A stretch of DNA of 64,000 bases. Source: an uncultured Clostridia bacterium. GTDB taxonomy: Bacteria; Bacillota; Clostridia; Christensenellales; Borkfalkiaceae. The stretch spans positions 24,098-88,097 of the forward strand of contig CANQHV010000006.1 of assembly GCA_947624005.1 (NCBI GenBank), given 5' to 3'. The notes beneath the pieces were generated by a model. It saw only the letters and a program-made list of their open reading frames with translations, had not been told where the DNA came from and did no database searches. Shown piece by piece: positions 16,501-25,420 of this stretch. How positions within the stretch are numbered: the stretch's first letter is position 1; each line of letters starts with the position of its first letter. A program made the translations under genes and the position numbers.

Positions 16501-19411
16501 AACCTTTACAATCGCAAAAGCCGATTACGACGTAAGCAAAATTAAAATTACGGTGCCCGACCCCTCGCACCTTGTTTACAACGGTTCGGGTATAGGCGTG
16601 ACGGTAAATATTGCGGACCTCCCCCACGACGCGGACGGACAAACTCGACTGACGGCTACCGTACACTACATTGATTCAAGCGAAAGCGATACGACGGTCG
16701 CGCCCGTCAAGGTGGGAACTTACAGGGCGTACATTGTGTATGCGACTACTTCGACAAACTACAACACCCCCGCGGACACAAAAAGCGCGGCTGTAACCTT
16801 TGTTATAACCCCCGCGCAAATCAAAATGACGGCTTCCGCGGACGGTTCGCGCTCGAGCGACGAGGTACAGAAAACCATAACCGTAACCCACTTCTACGAC
16901 CACAGTCAGGACTACGACTGGAAGTTCAAAACAGATTGGTTCGAAACGGTTGCGGCGGACAAGGCGAGCCTTGAAATACAGTACTCTACTACAAATTCGG
17001 GCTTTATGTCGGAAAGCGACTTCCATTTAAGTCTTAACGAGCCAAACTCCGACAATAAAACGGCGAAAACAGAATACTACATACGCGTAACTGCGACCAA
17101 CCACGCGGAAAAAATCTATAAGGTAACTTATACAATTTCGCAGGAAAGCGTAACGATAGAGTTCAACGATTCGGCGATTACAGCCCATTACGGCGACGAC
17201 CCGAGCGCAAAAGAAAACGACCTTTGGAGCAGGGTTATATCCGTTACGGGTCTGCACAAGAACGACAGCGACGATATGCAACTTTCCGAAGCAATTGCGC
17301 TTTTGAAAGAGGTAATCAAGCTTAAAATCAACGCGGATTCCACCTCGGTTGCAGGCAAATACGCCGTAACTTACAACTTTATAAACAACGAGGGCAGCGC
17401 GCACTATGTGTTCGTGCTTAAAAACGCGGACGACTTGTACGAGGTAAGCGAAATAGAGCTTGGCGCGGGCGACGTAAACTGGGGCGACGGGGTAGACAAA
17501 AAGTATCCCGACCAGACTTACGGCGATTGGCGCGACTCGGAAGCGCACAAGAAAAATCACCCCGCTCCCGAAATAGCCGAAAGCGCGCTTGCCGCGGCGG
17601 ATAAAGCCAAACTTGCCACCTCGCGCGAGTTCATACAGTTCGATTACGAAATTATCGACGTACAGTCAAGCCACAGCATAGGCTCACGCAAAAATAACGT
17701 CCACGCGCACGACGCGGGCAACTATAAAGTAAAAATTACGGGCTTTATGAACGATTCCGCCGTTGCGGGCAAGTATAAACTTGCCGACGGTTTGACTTTG
17801 GAAATGGAATTAACCATTTTGAAGCGCACGGTTACCGTTACGGTCAACGAGCCGACGGCTTTGAAGTACGGCGAAAAGACCTTGCAGGAGATGAATGATT
17901 ATCTTACCGCGCATTCAACCGAACTTTACACGTTCAACGCGGACGGACTTATAAGCGAAGCGGGAATTACACCCGTCGTGGAATGGTCGATTAGCGGCTC
18001 GGCGGACGGAAACGGCTACCTTGCGGTAAATGCCGACGGCTATACCGTTACGCTTACGTTTAAGGACGGCACGGACGGCAACGGGTTCAAACTTTCAAAC
18101 TACAATATGAATACGTCGTACACGACGACATGGAAAGTTCAGACCGCCGATTACGGCTCTTCCCCCGCTCTCGACACCGAGCACAAAGACAACGCAGGCA
18201 AGTACGGACTTGCGATAGACAAATTCCGTCAACAGCCCAAATCGGTTGAAACGGGCACGCCGCTTGTTTCGATTGACAGCGATTTACCCTCTGACTTGAC
18301 CGTAAAATACAGCTATATCGACGCTGCGGGCGACGATTGGGTGCACGCGTTTACGGGTCTGCCGACGACTAACGGCGTTTGGAAAGTGCGCGCGACATTC
18401 GAAAGTTCGAACCCGAACTACGCCGCGCCCGAACCCGTGGAAATAACCGTAACCATTGCGGACCACGTGCACAAGTTCAGCGAAACCGAATGGTCGCACG
18501 ATAACGACAACCACTGGCACACCCCCACGTGCGGACACAACGAAGAGAAGCCGCAGGACGGCGTATTCCCTCACAATTATGACGGCGGCGTAGTCGAAAA
18601 GGAGCCTACGGTAACGGAAAAGGGCGTAAGAAAGTACACCTGCCTTACTTGCGGCTATTCCTACACCGAGGATATTCCCGAACACGTACACGAGTTCAGC
18701 GAAACCGAATGGTCGCACGATAACGACAACCATTGGCACACGCCGACGTGCGGACACAGCGACGCAAAGCCGCAGGAATCGGAAATTTACCCTCATAACT
18801 TCGGCGACGGCGTAGTCGAAAAGCCCGCCACGCTTACGGAAAAGGGCGTAATGAAGTACACCTGTACGGACTGCGGATACTTCTACACCGAGGACATTCC
18901 TCAACACACTTCCAAAACCGAATGGGCTTACGACGAAACCCACCACTGGCACGTTTGCAACGACTGCGACGAAAAAGGCGACTACGAAGAGCATTCGTTC
19001 AGCGAAGTGACGACCTCGGCGGACGGCAACGGCGAAACGACCTATACCTGCGATAAATGCGGCTATTCGTACACCACATCGAACTCGGGGCAGGTTACGC
19101 CGCCGAACAACACGCCAGATACTCCCGACGCGCCCAACTCGCCCAACGGCGGCGACAACAGCGGCGGTTCGGGCGGCGGTTCAAATGCCGCCGACGACGG
19201 CAAAGATAAAAACCTCGGGCTTATAATAGGGCTTTCGGTAGGTTTGGGCGCGCTTGCGCTTGCCGCGGCGATAGTCGCAATTATAATCGCGTTAAAGCGC
19301 AAAGCCAAAAACATTACCATAGTCAATCCCGACGACGGCGGCTTTTACGAGGACGCCACAGACGGTAAGCCCGACGGCGCGGACGGCGCGGACGGCGGTT
19401 CGGAACAATAA
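13565..19411 (+). CDS. Large repeat-containing surface protein (putative adhesin), C-terminal membrane anchor
   Basis: A 1948-residue secreted protein. The start at 13565 is chosen because GGGGG lies 6-7 nt before it; an earlier in-frame ATG at 13514 is inside the terminator. Order: signal peptide ending near AHA at residue 38; an N-terminal domain to about 340, resembling DUF6273-like domains (ANMYGTSAIRTYLNG, WLPSRTEIRLLW); about eight MBG/Ig-like repeats of 83-100 residues (nt 14600-16815), each with a YDG or YNG(K/T)AKTAT core and ending in TFTISKA; further beta-rich repeats to nt 18460; three His/Cys repeats (W-SHDNDNHWHTPTCG, YTC-CG-YTE, nt 18466-19080); a P/G/S/N linker; one membrane helix (about nt 19207-19290) with a KRKAK stop; an acidic tail. 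There is no LPXTG. The repeats are near-identical in DNA. Base composition, mainly before 14900, is more AT-rich than neighbouring genes. Ligand unknown. Confidence 0.8.
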   Translation: MTTRKRNILLTILLLILSAIILATSVMFAEKNKTEAHAAPSDTATIGELYIGNGKTTVSSSEKVFNARNLHAIYTAIDSKATGLSSLSATTAGTSLTLKKITVTFGGIEWLATYLSKDTSGNVVLTLIEQTVTNSYYYTYVTRTDMCPYPANMYGTSAIRTYLNGSGIMSMDGVSTRDDIVDVEGDKNPYIRFNTVHETTTTDKVKNFLVTPNKISWQHDQSPSVTGYPSEPLFNNESLDLCHDDATGNENSYYYNNYYDEWKNDYVWLPSRTEIRLLWRLNSDQLDGGDSGYMTRTAPLDTYNKIYSVTDTGGNKSLEIQAGTTEPTKHGIRAGIHLNLTKADQYATYVYKPSGASNNAGVYNGIAQGITFDYFPSAAVSTSHTLHSTLDSNSFTAINAGTYTLTVSPVNTYLWSDGTAGPLTYSFTISKATYDKHEISVSNKIYDGDPCTVTKSDLPRGFTSTITYSGKLHDGSNYSSTTTEPTHAGTYTATVTFSGSNDNYELPESKSASFTISQATYDKHTISASGKTYDGTACSATKSVPELPQGFTSTITYSGTLANSSSYSSTTAAPKEAGSYTATLSFSGSNNDYKLPVSKTESFTISKANYNVDGLSLTRANDLTYNGTAKTATLSGSVTGSDGKALQATIYYQGTSSTSYNETTVAPTQAGDYKAYLKYTVSSNNYNTPTDNKEITFTIGKAEYDVSGLSITRATNLIYDGKAKTATINGSVTGIDKSSLQATIYYAGTGTTTYKESTDAPTEAGTYKAYFKYTVTSNNYNTPTSNKEIQFTISKANYDVDGLSITRASGDYDGNPKTATLNGSVTGLDGSPTVTVYYQGTGSTSYNETTTAPTHAGSYKAYLKYTDTSDNYNAPTDDKAVTFTIEKADYDVSGLSITAASDLIYNGSPKTATRNGTVQPVHAGDGLPNYTIYYEGINGTSYGKSVTAPNAAGEYKAYFGYSWSTENKDYNLPTDIKQITFTIAKADYDVSKIKITVPDPSHLVYNGSGIGVTVNIADLPHDADGQTRLTATVHYIDSSESDTTVAPVKVGTYRAYIVYATTSTNYNTPADTKSAAVTFVITPAQIKMTASADGSRSSDEVQKTITVTHFYDHSQDYDWKFKTDWFETVAADKASLEIQYSTTNSGFMSESDFHLSLNEPNSDNKTAKTEYYIRVTATNHAEKIYKVTYTISQESVTIEFNDSAITAHYGDDPSAKENDLWSRVISVTGLHKNDSDDMQLSEAIALLKEVIKLKINADSTSVAGKYAVTYNFINNEGSAHYVFVLKNADDLYEVSEIELGAGDVNWGDGVDKKYPDQTYGDWRDSEAHKKNHPAPEIAESALAAADKAKLATSREFIQFDYEIIDVQSSHSIGSRKNNVHAHDAGNYKVKITGFMNDSAVAGKYKLADGLTLEMELTILKRTVTVTVNEPTALKYGEKTLQEMNDYLTAHSTELYTFNADGLISEAGITPVVEWSISGSADGNGYLAVNADGYTVTLTFKDGTDGNGFKLSNYNMNTSYTTTWKVQTADYGSSPALDTEHKDNAGKYGLAIDKFRQQPKSVETGTPLVSIDSDLPSDLTVKYSYIDAAGDDWVHAFTGLPTTNGVWKVRATFESSNPNYAAPEPVEITVTIADHVHKFSETEWSHDNDNHWHTPTCGHNEEKPQDGVFPHNYDGGVVEKEPTVTEKGVRKYTCLTCGYSYTEDIPEHVHEFSETEWSHDNDNHWHTPTCGHSDAKPQESEIYPHNFGDGVVEKPATLTEKGVMKYTCTDCGYFYTEDIPQHTSKTEWAYDETHHWHVCNDCDEKGDYEEHSFSEVTTSADGNGETTYTCDKCGYSYTTSNSGQVTPPNNTPDTPDAPNSPNGGDNSGGSGGGSNAADDGKDKNLGLIIGLSVGLGALALAAAIVAIIIALKRKAKNITIVNPDDGGFYEDATDGKPDGADGADGGSEQ
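14860..16815 (+). repeat. Tandem protein repeats encoded in DNA (seven units)
   Basis: Seven head-to-tail units inside the surface-protein gene start near 14863, 15121, 15388, 15670, 15955, 16230 and 16522. The first two share TYDKH-(E/T)IS; the rest share (N/E/D)Y(D/N)V(D/S)GLS(I/L)T. Long stretches are nearly identical at the DNA level, for example ATTTACTA(C/T) and AAATATAC(A/T)GTT segments recurring about every 280 bp. Such an array can change copy number by recombination. Confidence 0.75.
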
Positions 19412-19460
19412 TGTAACAAAAACGTTACAAAAAATAACAAAAATACGACAATAATGTAAC

Positions 19461-19505
19461 AAACATAAGCCGCGGGGCGTTCGCCCCGCGGCTTATGTTT
19501 GTTTT
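19461..19505 (+). terminator. Terminator of the surface-protein gene
   Basis: A perfect stem of about 19 bp: AAACATAAG extended into the same GCCGCGGGGCG core as the PFOR terminator, TT tip, followed by TTTGTTTTAC. Confidence 0.9.
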
Positions 19506-19524
19506 ACTTCTCTTATTTATGCGC

Positions 19525-19731
19525 TCCCGCGGCTTATTGCTTTTTTGCGCGCCTTACGCGGGGGGGGGTTGCGCGTTTGTTTTATGTATTATAGGTGCAC
19601 GGCGCGGCGGTGCGCTTTAATCGCGCTCTTACGCCCCGCGGCGTATTGCCTTTTGCGCCTTACGAGGGCGGCTTGCGTTTGTTTTATGTATTATAGGTGC
19701 GCGGCGCGGCGGGAGTACCCGCCGCGCCGCG
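19525..19731. repeat. Tandem duplication of a non-coding unit of about 105 bp, with terminal hairpin
   Basis: Two copies lie side by side. The most conserved block, GCGTTTGTTTTATGTATTAT with AGGTGC(A/G)CGGCGCGGCGG after it, is at 19573-19610 and 19675-19711. The other block, CCGCGGC(T/G)TATTGC with GCGCCTTACG, is near 19529 and 19636. The second copy ends in a 13-bp hairpin (19700-19731, GCGGCGCGGCGGG with loop AGTA), which may terminate the minus-strand gene at 19755. The stretch 19412-19754 contains no credible gene. Confidence 0.7.
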
Positions 19732-19754
19732 CTATTTTAAAATTCAACCGATTT

Positions 19755-20351
19755 TTACTTCGAATCTTTTTCCGCCGCGGCGTTGCCGTCGGAAACGCCG
19801 CCTTTTCTTCCGAACAGCAAACCGAATACAAGGCGGACAAAGGGCTGTATGAAGAAAAGTTGGGTAAAGAAAGCGAACGGGAAGTTAAAGCATACAAGTT
19901 TAAGCCAATTCGCAAGGAATGTGGCGAAGTTGAACGGCGTGTACGCATACGGGTAGTAAATCGCCGCGGCGATAAGGCTCATCGAGGGGCACATTACGGC
20001 GACGGTCGCGCATATTACCGCGCTTTCGAAAATAACGGGGTTTTTCGCGGGGTCGAATACCTTTTTTGCAAATTTAAGCGAGAGCGGGCTTCCGACAAGC
20101 ATTTCAAGGGTATACGCGAACGCAAATTCTATAAGTATAATCGCCCATATCGGCAGGTTGCCGCCGAAAGCGGGCACGCCGCCCATCGCGTTTATCGCCT
20201 TTATAACGCCCGTTTCGTGCGTCGTATTCATAAACGTGTTTCCGTTTATCACATACAGACTGTAAAAGACGTAGGCGTGCACGGTTATAACTACCGTTAT
20301 GAACGCGTAAAGCGCGTGTTTTAAAAAGCCTGCAAGTTTATAATTTTTCAT
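19755..20351 (-). CDS. DUF2798-like integral membrane protein
   Basis: A 198-residue protein with about four membrane helices arranged as two similar halves. The second half ends with NWLKLVCFNFPFAFFTQLFFIQPFVRLVF, which fits the W-x-WP-AFP-P-VR pattern of DUF2798 membrane proteins; the first half has a similar helix pair. I start it at 20351, where GGAG lies 6 nt upstream; an ATG 42 nt earlier has no ribosome site. A leader hairpin with a T-run lies just upstream (20384-20440). Function is unknown. It follows guaA by 183 bp and may have its own transcript. Confidence 0.7.
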   Translation of the reverse strand: MKNYKLAGFLKHALYAFITVVITVHAYVFYSLYVINGNTFMNTTHETGVIKAINAMGGVPAFGGNLPIWAIILIEFAFAYTLEMLVGSPLSLKFAKKVFDPAKNPVIFESAVICATVAVMCPSMSLIAAAIYYPYAYTPFNFATFLANWLKLVCFNFPFAFFTQLFFIQPFVRLVFGLLFGRKGGVSDGNAAAEKDSK

Positions 20352-20383
20352 AATTTCTCCTATGCGAACGGTTTTTTGCACAT

Positions 20384-20440
20384 AAAAAGACACAAGCGCG
20401 TTCCGTAATCAGATTTACGCGGTTGCCCGCCACTTGTGTC
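20384..20440 (-). promoter_or_regulatory. Leader hairpin with T-run upstream of the DUF2798 gene
   Basis: On the minus strand GACACAAG (20440-20433) pairs with CTTGTGTC (20396-20389). An inner CGCGT/ACGCG helix is separated by an 11-nt one-sided bulge (TGGCGGGCAAC) and closed by a 15-nt loop. TTTTTATG follows at once. It sits about 40 nt before the start codon and can be a small attenuator or riboswitch-like element; no known class is recognised. Confidence 0.45.
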
Positions 20441-20534
20441 GTTTCCGTGATTTTAAATTTTTATTTTCCGCCGCGGCGCGGCGGAGTTTTCGGCAAGCCG
20501 CATTCAAAACGCTTTGACTGCGGCGGTTATACCC

Positions 20535-22067
20535 TTACTCCCATTCGATTGTCGCGGGGGGCTTCGAGGTGATATCGTAAACTATGCGGTTTACGTGCTT
20601 GACCTCGTTTACTATTCTGTTCGAAATTGTTTCGAGCACGTCGTAAGGAATACGCGCCCAATCCGCCGTCATTGCGTCCACGCTTGTTACGGCGCGTATC
20701 GCGACGACGTTTTCGTAGGTGCGGAAATCGCCCTGCACGCCCACGGTTTTGCTGTCGGTAATTACCGTAAAGTACTGCCAGATTTCGCCGTCCAGACCCG
20801 CTTTTGCTATTTCGTCGCGCAAAATATAGTCGCTGTCGCGCAGAGTTTCAAGCTTTTCTTCGGTTACCTCGCCCATTATGCGTATCGCAAGCCCGGGTCC
20901 GGGGAACGGCTGGCGCATTACGACGGACTTGGGAAGTCCCAGCTCGAAACCGACCTTTCTCACCTCGTCCTTGAACAAGTCGCGGAGTGGTTCGATTATC
21001 TCTTTGAAATCGACTACCGAGGGCAGTCCGCCCACGTTGTGGTGGCTTTTTATCACCGCCGATTTACCCTTGCCGCTTTCGATTACGTCGGGGTAAATCG
21101 TGCCCTGAACAAGAAAATCGACTTTGCCTATCTTTTTAGCCTCGGCCTCGAACGCGCGTATAAATTCTTCGCCTATTATCTTTCTCTTGCGTTCGGGTTC
21201 GGTTACGCCCTTTAACTTTTCGAGGAAGATTTTGCCCGCGTCCGCCTTTATAAGGTTCATTTTAAGCCCGTCGCGGAACACCGACATTACCTCGTCCGCT
21301 TCGTATTTGCGGAGCAGACCGTGGTCCACGAACACGCAGGTAAGCCTGTCGCCCACCGCCTTGTGTATAAGCGTGGCGGCGACGGCGGAATCCACGCCGC
21401 CCGACATAGCGCAAAGCACCTTTTTGTCGCCTATCTTCTTTTTAAGCGCCTCTATCTGGTTCGCGACGAAGTTGGACATTGTCCAATCGCCCTTCGCACC
21501 GCAGATTTCATAGAGGAAGTTGCGTAAAATTACCTTCCCTTGTTGGGTATGGTTTACCTCGGGGTGGAACTGAACGCCGTAAATACCCCTCTTTTCGTCG
21601 CCGAACGCCGCGTAAGGGCAATTTTCGGACGAAGCTATCTTTTCGAAGCCCTCGGGGAGCTTTGTAATTCTGTCGGTGTGGCTCATCCAGCACACCGCGC
21701 GCGAGGGCATATCCTTTGTAAGTTTCGAGAACGTGTAGTCCACTTCGGCTTTGCCGTATTCGGAAGCCGAAGCCCTTTCGACAGTGCCGCCCAGAATGTG
21801 CGCGGTAAGCTGACAGCCGTAGCAAATTCCCAAAACGGGTATTCCGAGTTCGAAAATTCCGGGGTCGGCTTTGGGGCTGTCCTCTTCGTAAACGCTGTTG
21901 GGACCGCCCGTAAATATAATGCCTATCGGCGAATATTCCTTTATTTTTTCAAGGCTCATTTCGCACGGCATAAGGTCGCAGTATACGCCCAGCTCGCGCA
22001 CCCTGCGCGCGATAAGCTGGTTGTATTGCCCGCCGAAATCGAGTACGAGTATCTTCTGATGTTGCAT
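20535..22067 (-). CDS. guaA: GMP synthase (glutamine-hydrolysing)
   Basis: GuaA converts XMP to GMP using glutamine and ATP. The 510-residue protein has the class I amidotransferase domain ([11 protein letters not shown] with the nucleophilic cysteine, HPEVNHT triad part), the ATP-pyrophosphatase domain ([12 protein letters not shown]), and the C-terminal dimerisation domain ending in PPATIEWE, as in all GuaA. I use the ATG at 22067 because GAGG precedes it by 5 nt; an in-frame start 7 codons earlier lacks a site. It follows guaB, 42 nt downstream of the guaB stop, so the two enzymes from IMP to GMP are co-transcribed. Confidence 0.97.
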   Translation of the reverse strand: MQHQKILVLDFGGQYNQLIARRVRELGVYCDLMPCEMSLEKIKEYSPIGIIFTGGPNSVYEEDSPKADPGIFELGIPVLGICYGCQLTAHILGGTVERASASEYGKAEVDYTFSKLTKDMPSRAVCWMSHTDRITKLPEGFEKIASSENCPYAAFGDEKRGIYGVQFHPEVNHTQQGKVILRNFLYEICGAKGDWTMSNFVANQIEALKKKIGDKKVLCAMSGGVDSAVAATLIHKAVGDRLTCVFVDHGLLRKYEADEVMSVFRDGLKMNLIKADAGKIFLEKLKGVTEPERKRKIIGEEFIRAFEAEAKKIGKVDFLVQGTIYPDVIESGKGKSAVIKSHHNVGGLPSVVDFKEIIEPLRDLFKDEVRKVGFELGLPKSVVMRQPFPGPGLAIRIMGEVTEEKLETLRDSDYILRDEIAKAGLDGEIWQYFTVITDSKTVGVQGDFRTYENVVAIRAVTSVDAMTADWARIPYDVLETISNRIVNEVKHVNRIVYDITSKPPATIEWE

Positions 22068-22109
22068 ATTTTCCTCTTGTAAATTCAAGCCGTAAAACGC
22101 CTGCGCGCT

Positions 22110-23618
<1,509 letters not shown>

Positions 23619-24242
23619 TTACGCTTTTTCGAGTCGAAGCGCAGTTTCTTTAAGCAATTGCGTTATATCCGCAAGCGCTTCGCCCGTCTTGAATTTTTCT
23701 ACTTCGGGAAGAAGTTTCCGCGCGGTTTCCGCGTCGTCCTTTTTTATAACCTCGACCGAAAGCGCGGCGAGCGCGTTGCCGTACGTGAAATCGGTTACGG
23801 ACGAAACGGCGTCAAGCGCAACCTTAATCGCCCCCTCCGCGTCGCCCCGTCTGTACTTTGCCGAGGCAAGACTGCCGCAGATAAACTGTTTATAGTCGCC
23901 CACATAGTCCTGCGCTTCCGTAGTGGACAGATATTCGTTCTGTTCGGCGCAGTATTCGTCGAAATCCGTTTTAAGTATAAGTTTGTCGCCGTATTTTACA
24001 GTCTTTTTGTCGTTACCCGCGAAAATCGCGTCTCTTACCGTCCGCGCGAGGTCGTCGGTGTCGCCCGTGTATTTATAGCGAAGCGACGAAAACGCGGTCG
24101 CCGTATTGTAGTCGCCCGTGCGTTCGGCAAAGGTCGCCATATGCTGCGGGAAGCCGAGGAAAAGTATCGTCAGCCCTATTACAAGCGCCGCGGCGAGCGC
24201 CGCAAGCGTTTTTAACGCGGTTTTCAGAATAATTTTTTTCAT
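23619..24242 (-). CDS. Membrane-anchored protein with helical (TPR-like) domain
   Basis: I do not recognise this 207-residue protein. It has one N-terminal membrane helix (about residues 10-31) and then a soluble, mostly helical part with alternating short helices (YNTATAFSSLRYKYTGDTDDLA, AKYRRGDAEGAIKVALDAV, AETARKLLPEVEKF) that looks like a tetratricopeptide-type solenoid. There is no Shine-Dalgarno sequence. A promoter (TTGCAT at 24299-24304, 17 nt, TAAAAT at 24276-24281) gives a leader of about 30 nt. It is divergent from the lipoprotein gene, with a 24-bp palindrome between the two. Confidence 0.6.
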   Translation of the reverse strand: MKKIILKTALKTLAALAAALVIGLTILFLGFPQHMATFAERTGDYNTATAFSSLRYKYTGDTDDLARTVRDAIFAGNDKKTVKYGDKLILKTDFDEYCAEQNEYLSTTEAQDYVGDYKQFICGSLASAKYRRGDAEGAIKVALDAVSSVTDFTYGNALAALSVEVIKKDDAETARKLLPEVEKFKTGEALADITQLLKETALRLEKA

Positions 24243-24318
24243 TTGCGTAATATTTCGTAAAAGTAAATTTAATTTATTTTATCATAGCCGCGGGCAAAAT
24301 GCAACTGTTTGAAAGTAT

Positions 24319-24342
24319 TAAAATAATATGCATATTATTTTA
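24319..24342. promoter_or_regulatory. 24-bp perfect palindrome between two divergent genes (candidate operator)
   Basis: TAAAATAATATG followed directly by its exact complement. It lies 10 bp before a TATAAT sequence (24352-24357) that serves the lipoprotein gene and 15 bp beyond the -35 of the divergent gene. This suits one dimeric repressor controlling both promoters. Confidence 0.55.
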
Positions 24343-24362
24343 GCGGGCAAATATAATATCGT

Positions 24363-25007
24363 ATGAGAAAAGTTACCGTTGCGGCAATTGTTGCCGCGCT
24401 GTGCGCCGTATTTGCGGCGGGGTGTTCGAAAAAGGTCGATTATAACGACTATATTTCCGAAAAACGCGAAAACATATACTTCTACTCAGCCGATACCGTC
24501 GATTTTACACTGCATACGGGCGTAAGAGAACAGCCCTTTTCCGCCGACGGCGTGCGCGGGGATATGATTAAAGTCGCCGAGGCGTACGTAAGCTTTGCCC
24601 AAAACCCGTCCGAGGTGGAAATTTCGATAGACGGCGCGGGCGGCGAAATGAATTACGATTCGGTAAAAAACAGATATTCTTTAAACTTCCCCGACGGCGA
24701 TTTTTCCGCAGACCGCGTGGAAGTTACGCTTACCTGCGACGGAGCCGAGCAGAGCTTTACGGCGTTGAGCGTGCTTTACGACGGAGTTATGGACTGCGAA
24801 ACCGCGCTTAAATGCGTGCGCGAACACGCGCCCGAACTGTTTTCGTCGATGACGGACGGCAATCTGTTCAAAGGCGAAATATTCATACGCCTTTTATGCG
24901 ACGAGGGCTGTTACTATTACGTCGGCATATGCGACCGCGAGGGCAAAATAACCGCTTACCTTTTGGACGGCGAACGGGGCAAAATCCTTGCGGAAAAGAA
25001 AATATAA
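24363..25007 (+). CDS. Putative lipoprotein
   Basis: A 214-residue protein with a signal peptide and lipobox (VFAAGC, cysteine at 21), so it is likely lipid-anchored to the outer face of the membrane. The remainder is soluble and beta-rich, without a family I recognise; the C-terminal third (CYYYVGICDREGKITAYLLDG) looks like a small PepSY/NTF2-like half. The start codon lies 5 nt after TATAAT (24352-24357), and no Shine-Dalgarno sequence is present, which suggests a leaderless mRNA, although no good -35 is seen. A 24-bp palindrome just upstream suggests regulation. Confidence 0.65.
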   Translation: MRKVTVAAIVAALCAVFAAGCSKKVDYNDYISEKRENIYFYSADTVDFTLHTGVREQPFSADGVRGDMIKVAEAYVSFAQNPSEVEISIDGAGGEMNYDSVKNRYSLNFPDGDFSADRVEVTLTCDGAEQSFTALSVLYDGVMDCETALKCVREHAPELFSSMTDGNLFKGEIFIRLLCDEGCYYYVGICDREGKITAYLLDGERGKILAEKKI

Positions 25008-25134
25008 AAAATACGCACTTTGCGGGTATTCATAGAAAATCGGAATTAAGCGGTTCGGCGGTTAGTCAAACCGCTTTTCCTGCGTAATAAAAAAGAGAGG
25101 AACGAAATTTTTATATATCGGTGATTGAAAATCA

Positions 25135-25164
25135 TTGACTTTAATTCAACGGAAACGGTATAAT
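25135..25164 (+). promoter_or_regulatory. Promoter of the small membrane protein / DUF1893-TetR operon
   Basis: TTGACT (25135-25140), 18-nt spacer, TATAAT (25159-25164), followed by GGAGG at 25177-25181. Confidence 0.75.
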
Positions 25165-25190
25165 GTAAAAAAGATTGGAGGAATTTTACT

Positions 25191-25410
25191 ATGATTGAAC
25201 AGGTTCTTACAAAACACAGCGCGGCTCTCCGTCGCAGGAAGGCTTACGTTCCTCGCCGTAACAGCCGTTTTCCAAAGCGTTTCTCCCCTTTCGGCGGCAA
25301 CGGTTTGGTCGCAGATACAAACGGGACTTTTGGGTATGGTTTTACAAGCCGTTATCGTACCCTTCATTGTTATGGGACTGCGCCTGCTCCTTATAAAAGA
25401 CAAGGAATAA
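25191..25410 (+). CDS. Small membrane protein; reading frame changes after the start (frameshift or TTG start)
   Basis: The convincing protein is in the frame ending at the TAA at 25408-25410: RLTFLAVTAVFQSVSP, then LGMVLQAVIVPFIVMGLRLLL and KDKE, a two-helix membrane protein. In that frame the only start is a TTG at 25195, 13 nt from the GGAGG. The ATG at 25191, 9 nt from the GGAGG, opens the other frame (MIEQVLTKHSAALRRR), which reads like a good N-terminus but degenerates afterwards. A +1 shift near the AGG codon at about 25236 would join both into one protein of about 72 residues. It may be a decayed gene, a sequencing error or a real shift. The DUF1893-TetR gene starts 10 nt later. Confidence 0.5.
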
Positions 25411-25420
25411 AAGGCGCGTT

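Noticed and set aside
14860..16815. Repeats in the surface gene as a CRISPR array
   Set aside because: The unit is about 280 bp, in frame, and encodes protein repeats.
24309..24314. TTGAAA as the -35 of the lipoprotein promoter
   Set aside because: The distance to TATAAT (37 nt) is far too large.
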